Assembly (NCBI GenBank): GCA_004431415.1
Contig: QPMI01000185.1
Location: 1 to 64,000, forward strand
Direction of reading: 5' to 3'
Length of the DNA: 64,000 nucleotides
Source: Cyanophora paradoxa
Lineage: Eukaryota > Glaucocystophyceae > Cyanophorales > Cyanophoraceae
Shown: one piece after another, positions 1 to 13,441 of the stretch
Layout of the letters: every line of letters begins with the position of its first letter
How positions within the stretch are numbered: position 1 is the first letter of the stretch
Made by a program: the position numbers and the translations under genes
Notes under the pieces: generated by a model
The model's database searches: none
The model's input: the letters and a program-made list of their open reading frames with translations, nothing else
Told to the model about the DNA's origin: nothing

Positions 1-3000
1 TGGCTATGCCAATGTTTACGACCGCTTCATCAACCTTAACATGGAGCCGTTCGACGTACGTGCGTACAGAGTCCACGCCAACACAGAATGGTCCAGCACG
101 CGACCCAACCAGCGGTTCAACTACGGGACCCTACGCACGGCAACTCGAACTCCAACCAGGACCGGGGACACGCGCAGCGCACCCCCGACACCGGCTCACG
201 GCCCATTGGTCAGCCTCACGACGCAACCACAGCAGCACTGGCCTGAGGAAGCTCGCAATCCCCCGCGGCTGTTGAAGCCAACGACGGTCATCTCGTACCA
301 GTCTCACGAGGCCGGAGTGGTAGACAGCCGTGGCTCCATTCCTTACTTCGGCATCGGCGAGCACGGATCGCCTACGAGTATTTCAATCCAATCCGAGTCA
401 TCTTGCGCCGAATTTACGACCCGGACGAGCAGCGGAAGTATAAGGAAGCCATGAAGATCATCCCTGAGTCATATGACTTCATTGCAGCCCAGCTGGAGAC
501 CAGTACAACCTGGCCCCCCTCATGGACATACCCGACTGACGACGACAAGCGTAACTTTATCGATCTTATGTACGAGCGGGAACGACGCCCGAGCCGAGCG
601 CCTCAACGACCAGCTGGAACCAAACCCCGAACGGCGCCTGGATCCGTGGATCTGACGGCGAGCGTGAACACGGCGTACGACGCCGATTACGCCTTGGGTG
701 AGGGCAAAGGTCCTTACATGGCGGCGGCGCTTACTGGTTACGCTCGAGCACGGGACGCGAAGCGAACAGGACCGCCTCGAGCGCTACGCGGAAATACAAG
801 CCACGACAGTCGGGTACAGACCATCGCGAACAAGATGGAAGATACACCACCGACGTCGTCATCTGAGACCCCGGAACGGACACCTTCACCCCCGTTCAGG
901 GCGACCTCGGCCGACCCAGCCCCAACTCTGACGATCCGGGAGTGGTGTCCTCAGCCCAGCGACAGCGTGGCCCTTGGTTATGGCACTACGAATCCCTCCA
1001 GTCTCATTACCGTCGCCCCGGCCACGGCCGGCGCGCCGCAAACTGAGACGAATGCTACCAACGTAACAATCAACCGAGCCTGCATCTCCGACCCTTACGA
1101 CGCCCTGGAAGCCGCCCCGGCCACGGCTGGCGTGGCTCAACCCGGCGTTATAGGCTTCAGAGCAAGCGACTCGGACATGACCATAACTGTCAGGAGCAGA
1201 CTTTGACACTGCCAACTGACAACGAATCGACCACGACCCCCGCAACTACCGCCCGGCCACGGCCGGCGAGGTAGACAGGTCGAACGTTGAGCCCACGGAC
1301 ACGCCAGCATGACAAACCCGCCGATCACAGCCCTACGCAAGGCCGGATGACTTCATCGTTGAGTCCGAAAGCCTCCAGACCCGACTGGATTGAATGCCCA
1401 GGGGATTGCCGTCCCCGACTGTGGGCTCGCCCACACTCGCGCGCGTGGATATATGCACGTGAATACTGGCGATCCTGGAACGAGGAGGAGCCAACGGCAG
1501 AGGAAGATGCTCGGGACAATTCACATTTCCCGGACTTACCCTACTGTCACTGAGGATCCCAGCGTTACATCCAAGTCGGCGACATTCCCGTCCCGATTCC
1601 GGAACCTGAACCGCCACTTCCAGTCCCGCCGGAGACGGCGCAATCGTGAGAACCACACACTTGGGCAGGCCACTGCTGCAGTTTCACAGCGCCTCGGAGA
1701 CTGTGGGGTCATACCAAGCACAATGCCGGCTACGCAGAGCAGCGGCTGCGGTCGACAATCCCAACCTGTTTGCAACCTATCGCAAGTACACGCCATGGAA
1801 TGCAAGTACGGACCCGTCCAAGACCGGCCTCTACCTCACAAACATTTCCACGCTGCTGACGGACTCACGGAGCTGAAACCCGCTAACCGGCACGTCCTCG
1901 ACAGACTCGCCACGTACGTCGATGTCGAGGAGCAATCAGCGATTTGCTCAAACATACCGCCATCTCCGCGCTGTCGCTTATGCGATCATGAGAATTGCGG
2001 GCACAGCCGACACTACGGATAGCTTGGAAGAGACGCTGCGTCACGCATCTGTCCTCGAGCTGCTGGCCTTGATGCACAAACAAGCAATAACCCTGACGAC
2101 TTCACGGCAAGGAATATTGCCTTGGCTCTTCGACGTCATGATCTCGTACGGCCGAAGCATGCGGGCACAATTCCCTACTTACTTCGACCGCACGGGGACT
2201 ACTATGCGCCTTTCCCCACTCTCGCCGACGCGCTGACGGTCCGCATGACGGCACTGGAACGCTTAATCCTCGAGTCGCACCTGCCGCCGCCCTTCGACGA
2301 CGAATTCGCGCCTTACCCACGCGACACCTCCAGCGCTCGATCGAACATCGCCTCGAGATGCGGGTGACAGCCCTGGCAACGCAATTCACATTGCAGCGGC
2401 TGGAGCACGCATCTACTTCCACTCGAAGCCTCGGAGTTGGAACGGCATCACTCATGGCGCAGCCTTGGCTTCGCTGTTCGGATCCGTTCTCGGCAAAGCA
2501 AATAGGCTGCTGTGGCCGACAAGCCAGACTTCTACTTCACAATGGGAGTCGAAATGGTGGAGTACATCACGCGCGTGCTCAACCTGCCCTTCGGAGGCCA
2601 CTTCGCGAATAGCCCAACAGCTGCTGGCTACCGTCGACCGTACCTTGACCGGACACAGACGCCCCGGAACAGGGGACCTTGGACGTTCCCGGAAGCCCTT
2701 CGAGCTCCACGGTGTATTACTCGACGAGTACAACTAGCGGTGATTGAATGTAACGAGCGACGCCTCGACTACTCCGAAGACCCGCTTTCTCCACTCTGGA
2801 GAGGTCTTCAGGCGTTCCGGACCGGTGCCGAGAACTCCGGCAACGTGTTCGTGACCCATCTCTCCGCGAGACAGCCTAGGGCGTGCCCGCGAGCTCGGCG
2901 ACGTAGCAGCATTCCGACAGGCCTGCGGCTCCATCTGGACCGTTACCGGAGAGAGTACATGAGCGCGTCGGTGCTCGTAGCTACCGAGCAGCTTCGAGCT

Positions 3001-6000
3001 CAGCCGCGTGGAACCGGGACCTGACCTGCAACTGTCACTGGTTGAAGGCTACCTGAGGGCCCGTACACCATCCGTATTCAACATCAGGAGGCGGTACTCC
3101 TCTCCAACCCACGTTGTGGCACGCCACTGTTCTCGACGCATTGTATTGGGCGTTGAAGCGTAAATACAACGGGACAAATGGACGGATGCGGAGGATTGGC
3201 AGGCTCAGTGCCTGGCATACGGAATGACAAACCGCCTTCGACTGATCGACTCCAGCCGAACACCCTAGTCCGGCTCTCCTCGTCCGGGCGATCATGTTCG
3301 GGCCGACAAGATTCTCGGAATTTCCAGTACTGGAACAAGTCGAAGGAGAACCTACTTGCGATCTTACACCTGCGTACCGAACGATTACGTGAATCCAAGC
3401 ACGGCAACCATCGACATTATGCAGGCGTACAACGTCCATTTCCCCGATACGTCAGAGGATCACGGAGTACGGCCTCAATTGGACACCCGCTTCCTCCTGC
3501 GTTGGCAGAACTGACCACGCTCCGAATCCACGATTCCATGTTCTTTACGGCCGACGACGAGACCACACTGCGGAGTCACCCCTCATGTTCTCAGGACGGA
3601 AACGACCGCCCCGGCACCGGTGCAGCAACCACGTAGCACAACTTCAGCTCAACTGCTAAACGCGTGGGCCTGAAAAAGGGCCGCAAGACAGTAATATCGG
3701 AAGACGAGGCTGGTGACGATTGGTTTTACGAAACTGTCGACCTCAGCCGGAACGCCCGGGCCATATTCGGTACCGATATTACTACAAGTTCTTCGGTGCC
3801 GACATCATCGAGAACGGCTACGTTACCGACAAGTTCGAACGCGTCGGATGGTGGGGCGACCCAGGAACGCATCACCGCAAGCAATCATACTCAAGTGCGG
3901 GGACTCGACGACAGCGTCGATACTCAGTGGGCATTTGAGGCGGGCACTCGGGCCTCCAGCACGGAGGGACAACACAACGACTTCCGCTGTTCACGCTGTC
4001 TTACCACAAGGATCTGCCGGCACTCGAACGTCTGGAGGACCCCACTATCCCGAGGATAGTACGGTGCAACTCTACGACGTGACACGCTCAGACACGCGCA
4101 ACGAAGTATACACGATCAACAAACAGCCGCTCGCATTCCGAGGCGTCGAATTCTTTCTCAGTACTCTCAGCTCCGCGATGGCGAGAACATGAGATACACT
4201 CCGTGGTCTGCCGTCCTCGTGGCAGAAATGTGCAGTGCCTCGCAACCTCGGTCCTCGTTCACGCGTGACTTGACGGCATTGGAGGAGTACGTGAATACAA
4301 GCCTGAATGGGAACACCCACTGGCAGAGAGCCAAATTCAGTACTTCATGCACGCGACACGAACATGGACAAGTTCATGCGGAAGCTTCCAGAGTTCAGAC
4401 CGATCCACGCGCTTAACCAGCTTCGTTGGCGCGGAGCACTACAGGCGCTCGACGGCGTGGTACGCCATCGGGCACGCAATCGTTCCAACCCGTACCTGCA
4501 CGGGGTGCAGACCGTGACAGATGACGGCAATACCCGCAAGAACCGTTGCGAGATCAAGTTTACCACCTTGACAATCGCTCCCGCCAATGAGCACAACCCG
4601 TTGAATGAGCTCGGTAACTACCTCACAGCGTTCCGAAGCCCACTCGAGCGCCTCAGGGACATGAAATGGCTCCCCCGCTTGGCAACGGCGGACCCCATGC
4701 TGGCACGTTCCACGAGTTCAACTCCCCGACGATACTGAGCGACACCCTGGAAGTCTTCGCCAACGGCGGCCCGCGAATTTACACAAAGACGCGGACCAGG
4801 ACACCCAGGCTGTCGTTCACGTGTTCGATGCCAACAACCGTGACACTTGGCTCCAAATCGCCCGTTCGAACAGGCCACAACGGCCCGCGACCAGCCTGCA
4901 TACTTCGACTACAATCGCATACAATTCTGCTTGAGGAGACGATCCTACCGGCGGCGTCTGGAAGACCATCGAGAGGCCTACTAGGCCGACGGAGGGTGCA
5001 TTCATCCACGTTATCCCCTTCAAGCCGGAAGTACATCACTGGGTCCACCACTTCGCACATCACGTAGCAGCTTCAATCCGTTTGTACACGGCGTTCCCGT
5101 CGAAACAGATGCCAATCCACGACGGCCTGCTGGAGATTCTCGACGAATACGTGACTTCGAATGCGAGCCTACTACACTTCCGTGTCGACGACGACGGCAA
5201 CATGACCGTGTCTCAGGAACTGCAAGACTGGTACGCCCGGGATTTTGGCACGGCAACACCACCACCCGGCGCCATGTTGCAACGGCCTTCATGGCACTAC
5301 TAGTCACGGCGATTACAACGCAACTCGCGGCAGTTGTCCGCCACGGGCCCTCGGCAATGCCGGGCGCGCCTCCACAACAGCCAAGGAGACATGGCAACGC
5401 TACGAAGATCGCCAGTCGCAGCATGCACACTTTCCCGCTGCCTTCGACCTCCCTGTCAACGTCATCGAGATGTTTGGACACGACGGAACCATGGTCGGCA
5501 ACAGGGGCATGGACAACCTCGGCATGGGCGTGAGCCAATACACGTTCAACAGGAACGAGTTCGAACGGTCCTGGCGTCATTACGAACAGCACGTGGGTCC
5601 GGAGGTACTCCTACAGTACAATGAGATCCACGCGTCCGAGGAAGATTCGATCCCGAATTGTTTCTCCTTGACTACGGCGCAATACTGTTCTCCGACGACC
5701 TCGTGGAGCATCGTACGCGCTGGATAACGCTGGCTTACAACGCTTCCGGCACGTCACGGGACGACCGCATCACCATGACAGCTGAACTGGCACCCCCCTT
5801 GCGGTACAGCGGAGGTCTCACAGAAGCCGACGGAGCAAATCCTAGCCGTTTCGGGCCCCACCTCTACATCGGTGACGACGAGGACGGAGCTCCTCCCGGA
5901 CCATTTGAGGGCGTCGGTTGTCCATCAACCCGCTGCGCGGCGCTCTACAAGTCGACCCCCGATACCCGCGGACGTACCTGTACGACCAGGCGACGGGACG

Positions 6001-7406
6001 ATGGAGCAGCCCAGGCTGGTACGACGGCAGAACGCGGCCGCCGCGAATCCAAGTCTAGCCGGTACGAAGCCGAGGCCGAAGCGCATGAAGGAGACAGACC
6101 TCCCGAACGACGGCGAGAAGGAGCACAAATGGGCCCTGTGGATCACACCGCGAACAATTGACGGTGCTCGGGTCGGCGGCAAGACGCCCGTCGTGATTGA
6201 CAGGGGTGACACGGCTCGGCACTTCGCCTTTGTCGCTTCGACGTCGCACCCGAGTTCAAGCCCCGTCTGCCCCAAACAGGAGTTCACCGCGTTCGCTTCC
6301 GGCGCGTCGCCCGAACACCACCGTAGCGGCAGCGACAGCGACACCACAAGCACGACTTCTCGAACTTCGGCACTAGCTCCACGCGGAAGTAAAGGAGCCC
6401 TCCCGCCTACCTTCTACTTCCGTGCACACTACCGTGACCTCTCCCAAACGCCTGTGGACACCTCGTACACGGAGTACAGCTGGGAACGCTTCGCGGCACA
6501 CGGTCAGTCTCACGAGTCCATCCCCGTACTCTGGCCAGACCTCTGGGACGAAGACGGAACGAACTTCGGACTGAATACGATTTGTATGACTGGAGCGCAT
6601 TCCGAACACCGCATCAGCTCAATGCTGACGCCCTCGTGTCATTGGCTGAGGATCTGCGAGCACGGCCGCCTGACCTCTCCAACTCGGCGGGAGCCTCCTT
6701 GGACGTCGTGCGCACACGCGCCCTGTTCACTCGCATGGCGTTCATCATGAACACTTTGGGGTTCACCGCGTGGGACGCGGTCAAACACGCCTCGCTCGTC
6801 TCCATCCATCGGGACCGCGCTCGATTTTACTTCAACTCGATCCTGCAGGGCGACACCCGCCTACCTCACCAGTGGAAGACGCTGGTCAGCTACTTGCGCG
6901 AGGGCCTCAGTCGCCACGGCCATCATTACGCGGAATACGACACGCTCGTCGACTTCGATCCCAACCCTGACTCGGATGAGAGCATCGCTTACATCTGGTT
7001 TGGCCGGAAGACCAGCGTACACGCCCAATACCTCACAACATCCCCGAGACGAGGACTCGGATTCAGCCGGCAGGACCACAGCACTCGTCCTAGCAGCGGC
7101 CCGGTGCCGTCCAACAGCACCCGCCTGATTCCAAACCGACCTCGAACCTTCGCGGCGGTACATGTTTTCAACAGAGCACATGAATCGGTCTCCAAGGTGG
7201 AGAAGACTGCCCGCATCCGGGTTGCCCGCCTCCCACCTGACGCCATCTCATCGTCACGACCTTTGACGACGCCAGTGGAACGGAGCTACCAGACAGCACT
7301 TCGTGTCCGCACGGCAAGAATGCTCGTTGGCTGGGTGACATCGTGTCTCCTAACGACATACCTACAGCCGAGGATACGGCAATTGGACGTCGAATCGCTC
7401 AGCTGA
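1..7406 (+). pseudogene. long coding-like 5' region of the retrotransposon (ORF1/gag-like, frameshifted)
   Basis: This stretch reads as protein on the + strand in pieces of about 50-200 codons that jump between frames. Examples are near 340-600, 1650-2370, 2510-3020, 4430-4740, 5450-6160 and 6570-7200. The pieces are rich in Tyr, Asp, Phe and Arg and contain helix-like stretches (for example 1925-2080), unlike the Ala/Pro/Arg shadow frames of the GC-rich genes. A capsid/nucleocapsid role is inferred only from its place ahead of the protease. No convincing CCHC zinc knuckle was found. At more than 7 kb it is far longer than an ordinary gag. It could hold an additional ORF, a nested second element, or unrelated DNA. 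Confidence 0.5.
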
Positions 7407-7422
7407 CAAAACCGACCGGACA

Positions 7423-7860
7423 ATGAAGCAACGGATTGCAGATGGTCGCATCTGCGTGTCGGTGCGACTCGGGTCCTATGCACCAGGACGGAAAGTCGGA
7501 CCGTCCGTCAAAACTCTGGCGTTGGTGGATACGGGCGCCGCAGCCGACGTGATTGACGGAGACCTCGCTGCGCGCATCGAGGGCCTCCGTTACAGCGCGC
7601 GCCGCCAGTACAACTGACCGGATTTGGCGACGACATGACGGCTTACGCTCGCATCGCCTACATGGCGGTCATGATTGGTCCCGTACGGTCGGTGAGAGAG
7701 GTCCTAGTGGTGGACAAGGGCCTCATGGGGTCTACTCAAATGCTCCTTGGATTGGCGACGCTCATTGCCATGAACGCTCACATCTCGCTCGACCCGACTA
7801 ACTGGGGAATGACGATCACGGCACCTGACGCCGACAATGGCGAACGATACCATGTCCCTT
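7423..7860 (+). pseudogene. retropepsin-like aspartic protease domain
   Basis: A Leu-Ala-Leu-Val-Asp-Thr-Gly-Ala motif places the catalytic Asp codon at 7528. After a frame change near 7615 the second half continues from 7635 with a Met-Leu-Leu-Gly-Leu motif at about 7740, which fits the hydrophobic-Leu-Gly strand near the end of retropepsins. In Ty3/gypsy elements this protease cuts the polyprotein. It lies directly ahead of the reverse transcriptase in the same orientation. The frame change looks like one missing base in a run of C. The identification is good, but the domain is not readable as one frame here. Confidence 0.75.
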
Positions 7861-7861
7861 T

Positions 7862-9030
7862 TTGCTTGCGGACCAGACCGACGGGGGCGTTCTGGTCCGC
7901 CTCGCCCAAGATGTCACCGTCGGGCCAGGCGAAGCTCTCGTTCGCTGTTACGTCTCGACGGGCCCTCAAGACGCGACTGACGACGCGCCGGAGATGCTCC
8001 TCACGCCGCCGCCGCACATTGTTGGAGACGACGACGGAGCCGACGACCCCGGTGAAGGAGATGAACCGCGTCATCTTGTCCCTCACCAAATACATCGACG
8101 TCCTCGAGGAGGAGCTTTCCTCGCTCAGGTCTGCAATCCACAACGCCGACCCGTCCGCTTGAAAGCGGGGACCGTCATCGCGGAGGCGGAATTCGGCAAG
8201 TGGCCCGAGAGCGAGTTCCGACCCCACGACGACGTCCATCGATACCCGACGGGTACTTACAAGACCTGGTCGAGTGACGAGAAGCGCAAGTTCCCCATCT
8301 CTTCCATTGCCGTCCAAATCCTCTCCAATGTGCAACCCGTGATTGTACCTGGGCGATCACAGCCTCGACGTTACGTATCCCGAGTGCACGAACAGTACCC
8401 TCTGTTTTTGCACGGCCACCACAACCCCAGACCGAGGACCAAGGCCTAGACCCCGCTCACAGAGCGGCGCCGACGCCCCAGTCCTCACTTCCGAAGCTCA
8501 AACCCAACTCTCACGCTTCGTGACTGCGTTCGTCACGCGATACACCCGAGAATCACGCGCGATTCTGACGCCATCGGAGATCAACGAGTTGTGCAAGATC
8601 TTCGAACCCCACTTTGCCGATACCTATCGGCAAGGCAGGCCCCTCCTCAGCCCTGTATGCATCACGTTTGCCCCGACCACGCCGTCGGCGCAACCGCGTT
8701 GCATCACCATCTCCTCCGCTTCACCCGCCGAACCCACGCAATGGAACCTCCTTCGAGCGCCAACGCCACCCCCCACCACAGACGGAGGAGGAGTCCGACA
8801 ACTCGTCGACGATCTCATGCAGCCGTCGAAAGACGACAACGATGTGACGGAGGAGGAGCGTGACCAACTACGTAGCCTCTTCACACGGATGGCGCACTGC
8901 TTCGCGCAGCGCATCAACCCCAAAGAGCTACTGAAGTACCGTCACAGCATCCGACTCCTCCCGGCGTACCTACGAAGCATCTGCCTTTGTACAGCGTGCC
9001 CCGGCGCCTCTCTCCCCTGCTGAGAAGGCG
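7862..9030 (+). pseudogene. polyprotein linker between protease and reverse transcriptase
   Basis: Coding-like sequence continues in shifting frames between protease and RT. The parts at 7862-8449 and 8343-9023 include an acidic, Asp/Glu-rich stretch (about 8030-8080) and a Pro/Thr-rich stretch (about 8660-8800). The last part, near 8940-9030, resembles the short segment that leads into the RT fingers. No separate domain is recognised. It is listed so that the polyprotein is described without a gap. Confidence 0.5.
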
Positions 9031-9759
9031 GCCAAAGCCGAAATCGAACGACTGCTGCAAGATGGTCTGATCGAACCCTCCAAGCTGGATACGGTTCCCC
9101 AGTGGTACTGGCGCCCAAGAAGGACGGGACAATGAGATTTTGCGTCGATTACCGCAAGCTGAATTCGCTCACGGAGCGCGACGTCTTTCCTCTCCCGAGA
9201 ATAGACGATCAACTCGAACGCCTGCAAGGCGCGACGTACTTCTCGACGTGTGACGCCACCTCCGGTTCTGGCAGCTTGAACTCGACGAAGAATCCAGGCC
9301 TCTGACGACGTTTATCGTGCCCTGGGCATGTACCAATGGCGAGTTACCCCGTTTGGTATTACGAACGGACCAGCGGCGTTCTGTCGAGCAGTGACATCGA
9401 TCTTGGGCAATCTGCTGTCGACAAGCGTTGTCGCTTACGTTGATGACCTCACGGTCCACTCCCCGACGGCCTCACAACACCTTGTCGACCTTGAGGCTTT
9501 CTTCGCCGCGATCGAGCGAGGAAACCTCAAGCTCAAACCGTCCAAATGCCGTTTCATGGTGAAAGAGATCGACCTACTCGGACACCGTGTCAGCCGCAAC
9601 GGCGTGAAGATGGACAAGACCAAGATGGCCCTCATCGAGAAGACCCAGGAAAAAGATCTCGGAACTGTCGAGTCCATTCGCAGCTTCATCGGCATGACTG
9701 GATTCTACAGACGGTTCATTCGCAACTACGCGAAGCGGGAACTGCCCTACGCGACCTAG
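9031..9759 (+). pseudogene. reverse transcriptase domain (Ty3/gypsy)
   Basis: Recognisable RT blocks follow in order: VLAPKKDG and CVDYRKLN (9102-9160), FPLPRIDDQL (about 9187), a first-Asp block at about 9250, YQWRVTPFGITNGPA (about 9330), and the catalytic YVDD box at 9436-9447. The C-terminal connection block around 9660-9740 (SFIGMTGFYRRFI) is typical of Ty3/gypsy RT. Frame changes near 9083, 9266 and 9324 each sit at a short homopolymer where one extra base would restore the expected block. The catalytic residues are present, so the underlying element may have been active recently. Confidence 0.92.
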
Positions 9760-9769
9760 TCACGCGAGC

Positions 9770-10300
9770 AACACGAGCTGACTCGCTGACGGTCACCTGG
9801 ACGATGACGCTCGACGGGCGCTGGACGACCTCAAGGCCGCCATCATGGAGGATGTCGCACTACTCTTACCCGACTTTGCCAAACCATTCGTCATCCACAC
9901 GGACTGGAGCAAGCGCGCCATGGGGGCGGTCCTCATGCAGGCTGACGACTGCGGACGAGAGCGTCCCATCGCTTTCATCAGCAGGACCCTGACTGCGACG
10001 GAGCGCAAGTTTCAAAGTCCGACGGAAGGGGAATGCATCGCGGTACTCTGGGCGGTGAAAGTGTGGAGCCATTACTTCGAGTGCGGGCACCCATTTACAG
10101 TCCGGACCGATCACTCGGCACTTCAATGGTTGAAGTCACAGGACGTGACGAACAACAAGGCGCTCTGTCGAGCGGCGCTGGACTTCAGGGCTACAACTAC
10201 ACCATCGAGTACCGCGCGGGGCGCACCAACGTTGTTGCAGACTTCGAGTCGCGTCTGGAACCGTCACACGACCTCTTCCTCCCAGGAGCGGGTGACGGCT
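9770..10300 (+). pseudogene. RNase H domain of the retrotransposon
   Basis: The frame from 9845 gives the RNase H core. It has a HTDWS motif (the Asp codon starts at 9902), GAVLMQ, the TEGECIAVLWAV helix with its acidic residue, and RTDHSALQWL near 10110. The family degrades the RNA strand during reverse transcription. The lead-in from RT (about 9750-9840) and the tail after 10186 lie in other frames. The tail carries the YTIEYRAG-type block that commonly closes Ty3/gypsy RNase H. Frame changes at about 9746 (C run) and 10186 (C run) resemble single-base deletions. Confidence 0.88.
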
Positions 10301-11280
10301 CAGACCTCACGACTGACATCCCCGACGGAGCTCGAGGATTCGGTGTACCCCGCCGAGGCGATCTCGACGACCCAACCCAGCTCTTCGCGTAGCCCCCACG
10401 GACACGCTCGACGGGCCAGCATGGGCGTTGGCGCCGGGAGCGAAGCGGCGTCGCCAAGCGCCCCTGTAGACGAGCATCGACCCGTTGGCCAACGGCTCGG
10501 TCCCTCCTCTACAGCACCCCAGCCGCCGACGTCACCCCCCAGTTCGCGACGGCGAATTCGGCCCGACGGCGACAGTGACACCGGTGACGAGGACGAGAGT
10601 GCACAGCCCCCTCCGCCCCGACGCACTCGCACTGAGCCTTCGCGACCACCCCACGCGGACGGAGCTCAGTCTCAGGGACAAGAGGGCTGCCCAGCCCCCG
10701 TGCCCCCTTTCCCGAAGCGACCACGTGGACGCCCGCGGAAACTCCCTCCTCCTCCCCCTCTGAACGACTCGTACTTGCGAGCTTTGGAATCCGAACGAGA
10801 TCGGAAACGCCTCCAGGCGCAAGCTGGCCCTTCTACCTCGTCCGTCGGCAACGGAATCCCCGCTCCACCTCCGCGCGACCCGCTCACCGAGCGGCTTGCA
10901 CGTGGTGAGCGAGACAAGGCGAAGACGACAACCAAGCAGCAACGCCGCGAGTCAGAGGAGCAGTACAAGCAGGCCCTCGATAACCGCCGCGAGCAGCTGT
11001 CAGACCAGGCCAAGAGTCGTCACGATGCCAACCGCCGCTCGTGCAACCGACCGGAACCGCCGACCAAGTCGACGCGACGCGAAGCGAGGAACGCCGACTG
11101 GGAAGCGTGGAAGCAGTCGGCAGACACCCCTCAGCGGGCCGCAGACCTGCCCCTCGCCTCCCAGGGAGGAGATCTCGATCCTCTCGCCACTCCATTGCGC
11201 CCCCGCCGTTCTCGACGTCGCCGACGAAGCTGAGTACGAGGCGTACTTACAGCAGCAACGCGACTCTGGAATTCCTCAGC
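10301..11280 (+). pseudogene. disordered Pro/Arg/Ser-rich spacer between RNase H and integrase
   Basis: This stretch reads without stops for most of 9845-11233 and then switches to the frame that carries integrase (10896-12806). The protein is dominated by Pro, Arg, Ser, Ala and charged residues, with a basic part (about 10900-11100) that looks helical and Lys/Arg/Glu-rich. No domain is recognised. Spacers here vary widely among Ty3/gypsy elements; this one, close to 1 kb, is long. Confidence 0.55.
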
Positions 11281-12806
11281 CTACTCCGATGAGCACCGAC
11301 GCTGTCGCGCCGCTGGACAAGTCTCCTATTGGCCCTGCCGGAGGAGACCGCAACAAGCCCGCAGTCATCCATCTACCTGACGACGTGGTGGTGGAAGATA
11401 CGTGGCTGCAGGGACCCCGACCACTGGTCGACGTCCCCGTACCACCGTCTGTTGCCAAACTCGCTGTCGACGGCGCCGCCGTCGTTGCAGCACAGGCGGA
11501 GGACCCGCTCTGTCAACTGCTGCGAGCCTTCATCTGCAAGGGCGAGAACAACGCCATGTGCCTTCGGCACCGGCGAGCGGCGACGGTAGAAACAGAGATT
11601 GTGCAGCAATGCATTCACTGCGAGTCTGCGAGACGACGGTTCGCTCGTGAAGCCGAGGGCTACACGATCGATGAGGAGGGCACTGTCCTTCGGCTACCAT
11701 TCCTGCCTACCATGCGAGCTCAAATCCTCGTTCCCCCGTCGTGGCGACGCACCTTCCTCGAGGTGTATCACGACGGGTGGGCACACCGCGGCGCTCCCAT
11801 TGTGGCGCGGCGTATCGCGTCTCGTTTCTGGTGGCCGGGGATGACGAACGCTGTTCACCGCTTCGTGAAAACGTGCCGACACTGCCAGTTCGCAAAGGCG
11901 CAACGCCGCCCGAGAGTCCAACACATGGTGCTGGAATCCGCGCATCCTGGGGACTTGAGGCAGGTCGACCTGTTCCCCATGGAACCTCACAGGCGCGGGG
12001 TCCACCTCTTCACCGGCGTGATAGTCGACGTCGACGCCTTCACCAAGTTCCCGGAGATTATCATGTACACCGCGGCTGACGGCCAGGCCCTGGAGATGGC
12101 GGCACAGATCATCTTCGCGGCTAACGGTGCTCCAAGCGTTACCTCTCTGACAACGGGACGGTCCTCGGACCGAAGTCTCTTTGGGAACCTTCTGGCGAGC
12201 CAAGGGTACGCGCATGATCTACACTGGGATCAACCACCAATCTACCAACGTGGCGCTGAGCGTCTGGGCGGCATCTACAAGCGATTGGTGTACGCGATGT
12301 GCGACGAGAACCACGAGCCTCGCGCTCACTGGCCCTTCCATCATTACAAAGTTCTCTTTGCCTTGAGGACAACAATCCATGCGGCGACTGGGTTCTCGCC
12401 GGCAGTCTTACACTACGGGCGCGAACTGCTCCTACCCGATGAGCTTCGACTCGATCTGGTACTGCGGGAACCAAACGAAGAGTCGATCTCTCTGTACGAG
12501 TACGCGCTGTCGGTGGCGAGGGCCGCTAAGGATCGGATCACTGCGGTGGCCGAGCACCGGCGTCTTTACAACGAGAAGTTGCTCCGTTACGGGACTGGCC
12601 GCGAGCCTACCTATGTCTTCCAGCCTGGCGACAAGGTGTTGGTGTGGATTATCACTGCCAAGACTAGCGCGCGAATCAAGGGCCGAGGAATGGCTGGACG
12701 GGTCCCTACGTGGTGCAGGAGATCCATTCCCGAGGCCTTCTGTACACTGTACGCGGGGAGCCATCGTCGAACATGCATCGATCCAGTCGATCCTTGTTCA
12801 CGTTGA
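11281..12806 (+). pseudogene. integrase with HHCC zinc finger, catalytic core and GPY/F module
   Basis: The zinc-binding region runs from about 11760 to 11890, with two His residues around YHDGWAHRG and a CRHCQFAK Cys pair. The catalytic core follows: the first Asp lies in QVDLFPM (about 11965), and the second lies in an SDNGT block that is readable only in another frame between about 12138 and 12190. The third acidic residue is in the block before GIYKRL (about 12260). Downstream, a GPYVV motif near 12700 marks the GPY/F module, again in a different frame. No chromodomain was seen. Integrases of this type insert the cDNA into host DNA. Confidence 0.88.
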
Positions 12807-13050
12807 CCTCATGATCCCCTTTTACGATCGGCCGGCCGACGTGGCAGAGCCTCGACGTCAGGGCGACCGCCTCGAGCCGCTCCCCCTCCGGCCGCGAGCG
12901 ATCCCGACGCCATTGATGGAGCTGTACCCTTGACGACGAGGTCGAAGAGGACGAGGTCGTGGTACCCCGGAACCTGTCGGCGAGGCCGTCGTTGTAGATG
13001 ACTGTGATGTTGACTCTGAGGATGGAGATGCTGACGCCACCTCGGCGTGA
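12807..13050 (+). pseudogene. acidic C-terminal tail of the polyprotein
   Basis: After the GPY/F module, coding-like sequence continues in two frames. One ends at 12931-12933. The same frame then reads on through an Asp/Glu/Val-rich segment to a stop at 13048-13050. The tail is acidic and has no recognised domain. The exact end of the polyprotein depends on which frame is genuine. Confidence 0.4.
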
Positions 13051-13441
13051 GTCGATTGCCACACGTGACGCGGCCACGGCTGCCTCACGCTGATCAGTCG
13101 ACGTTAACGGTTGGGATCCTTTCTGAGCGATGACAAATTGGATGGTGATTTGCTCCCCGTCTCTGAGGCGGTGCACCCTGCACGCGCGCTCCCCTGGAAT
13201 GTGTGGCCCTGGGTTTCCCTGCTACCATTCTGAGACGAGGCGAGTACCGGATCATGCCGGACCGATGTCGCGGGCCGAGGGCCATTGCTCGCGCTAAACT
13301 AAAACTTTTCCTTTGCGCAGCGAGCGGCTGGGTAGCGGCTGTACACCGCTGCTTGGTTTTGCTCTGTCAAGGCTGCAGCGGGCCTCGGGGCCCGTAAGTC
13401 TGTCGGGACGGCCGCCTGGTGTGGCCGCGAGGACGCGACCT

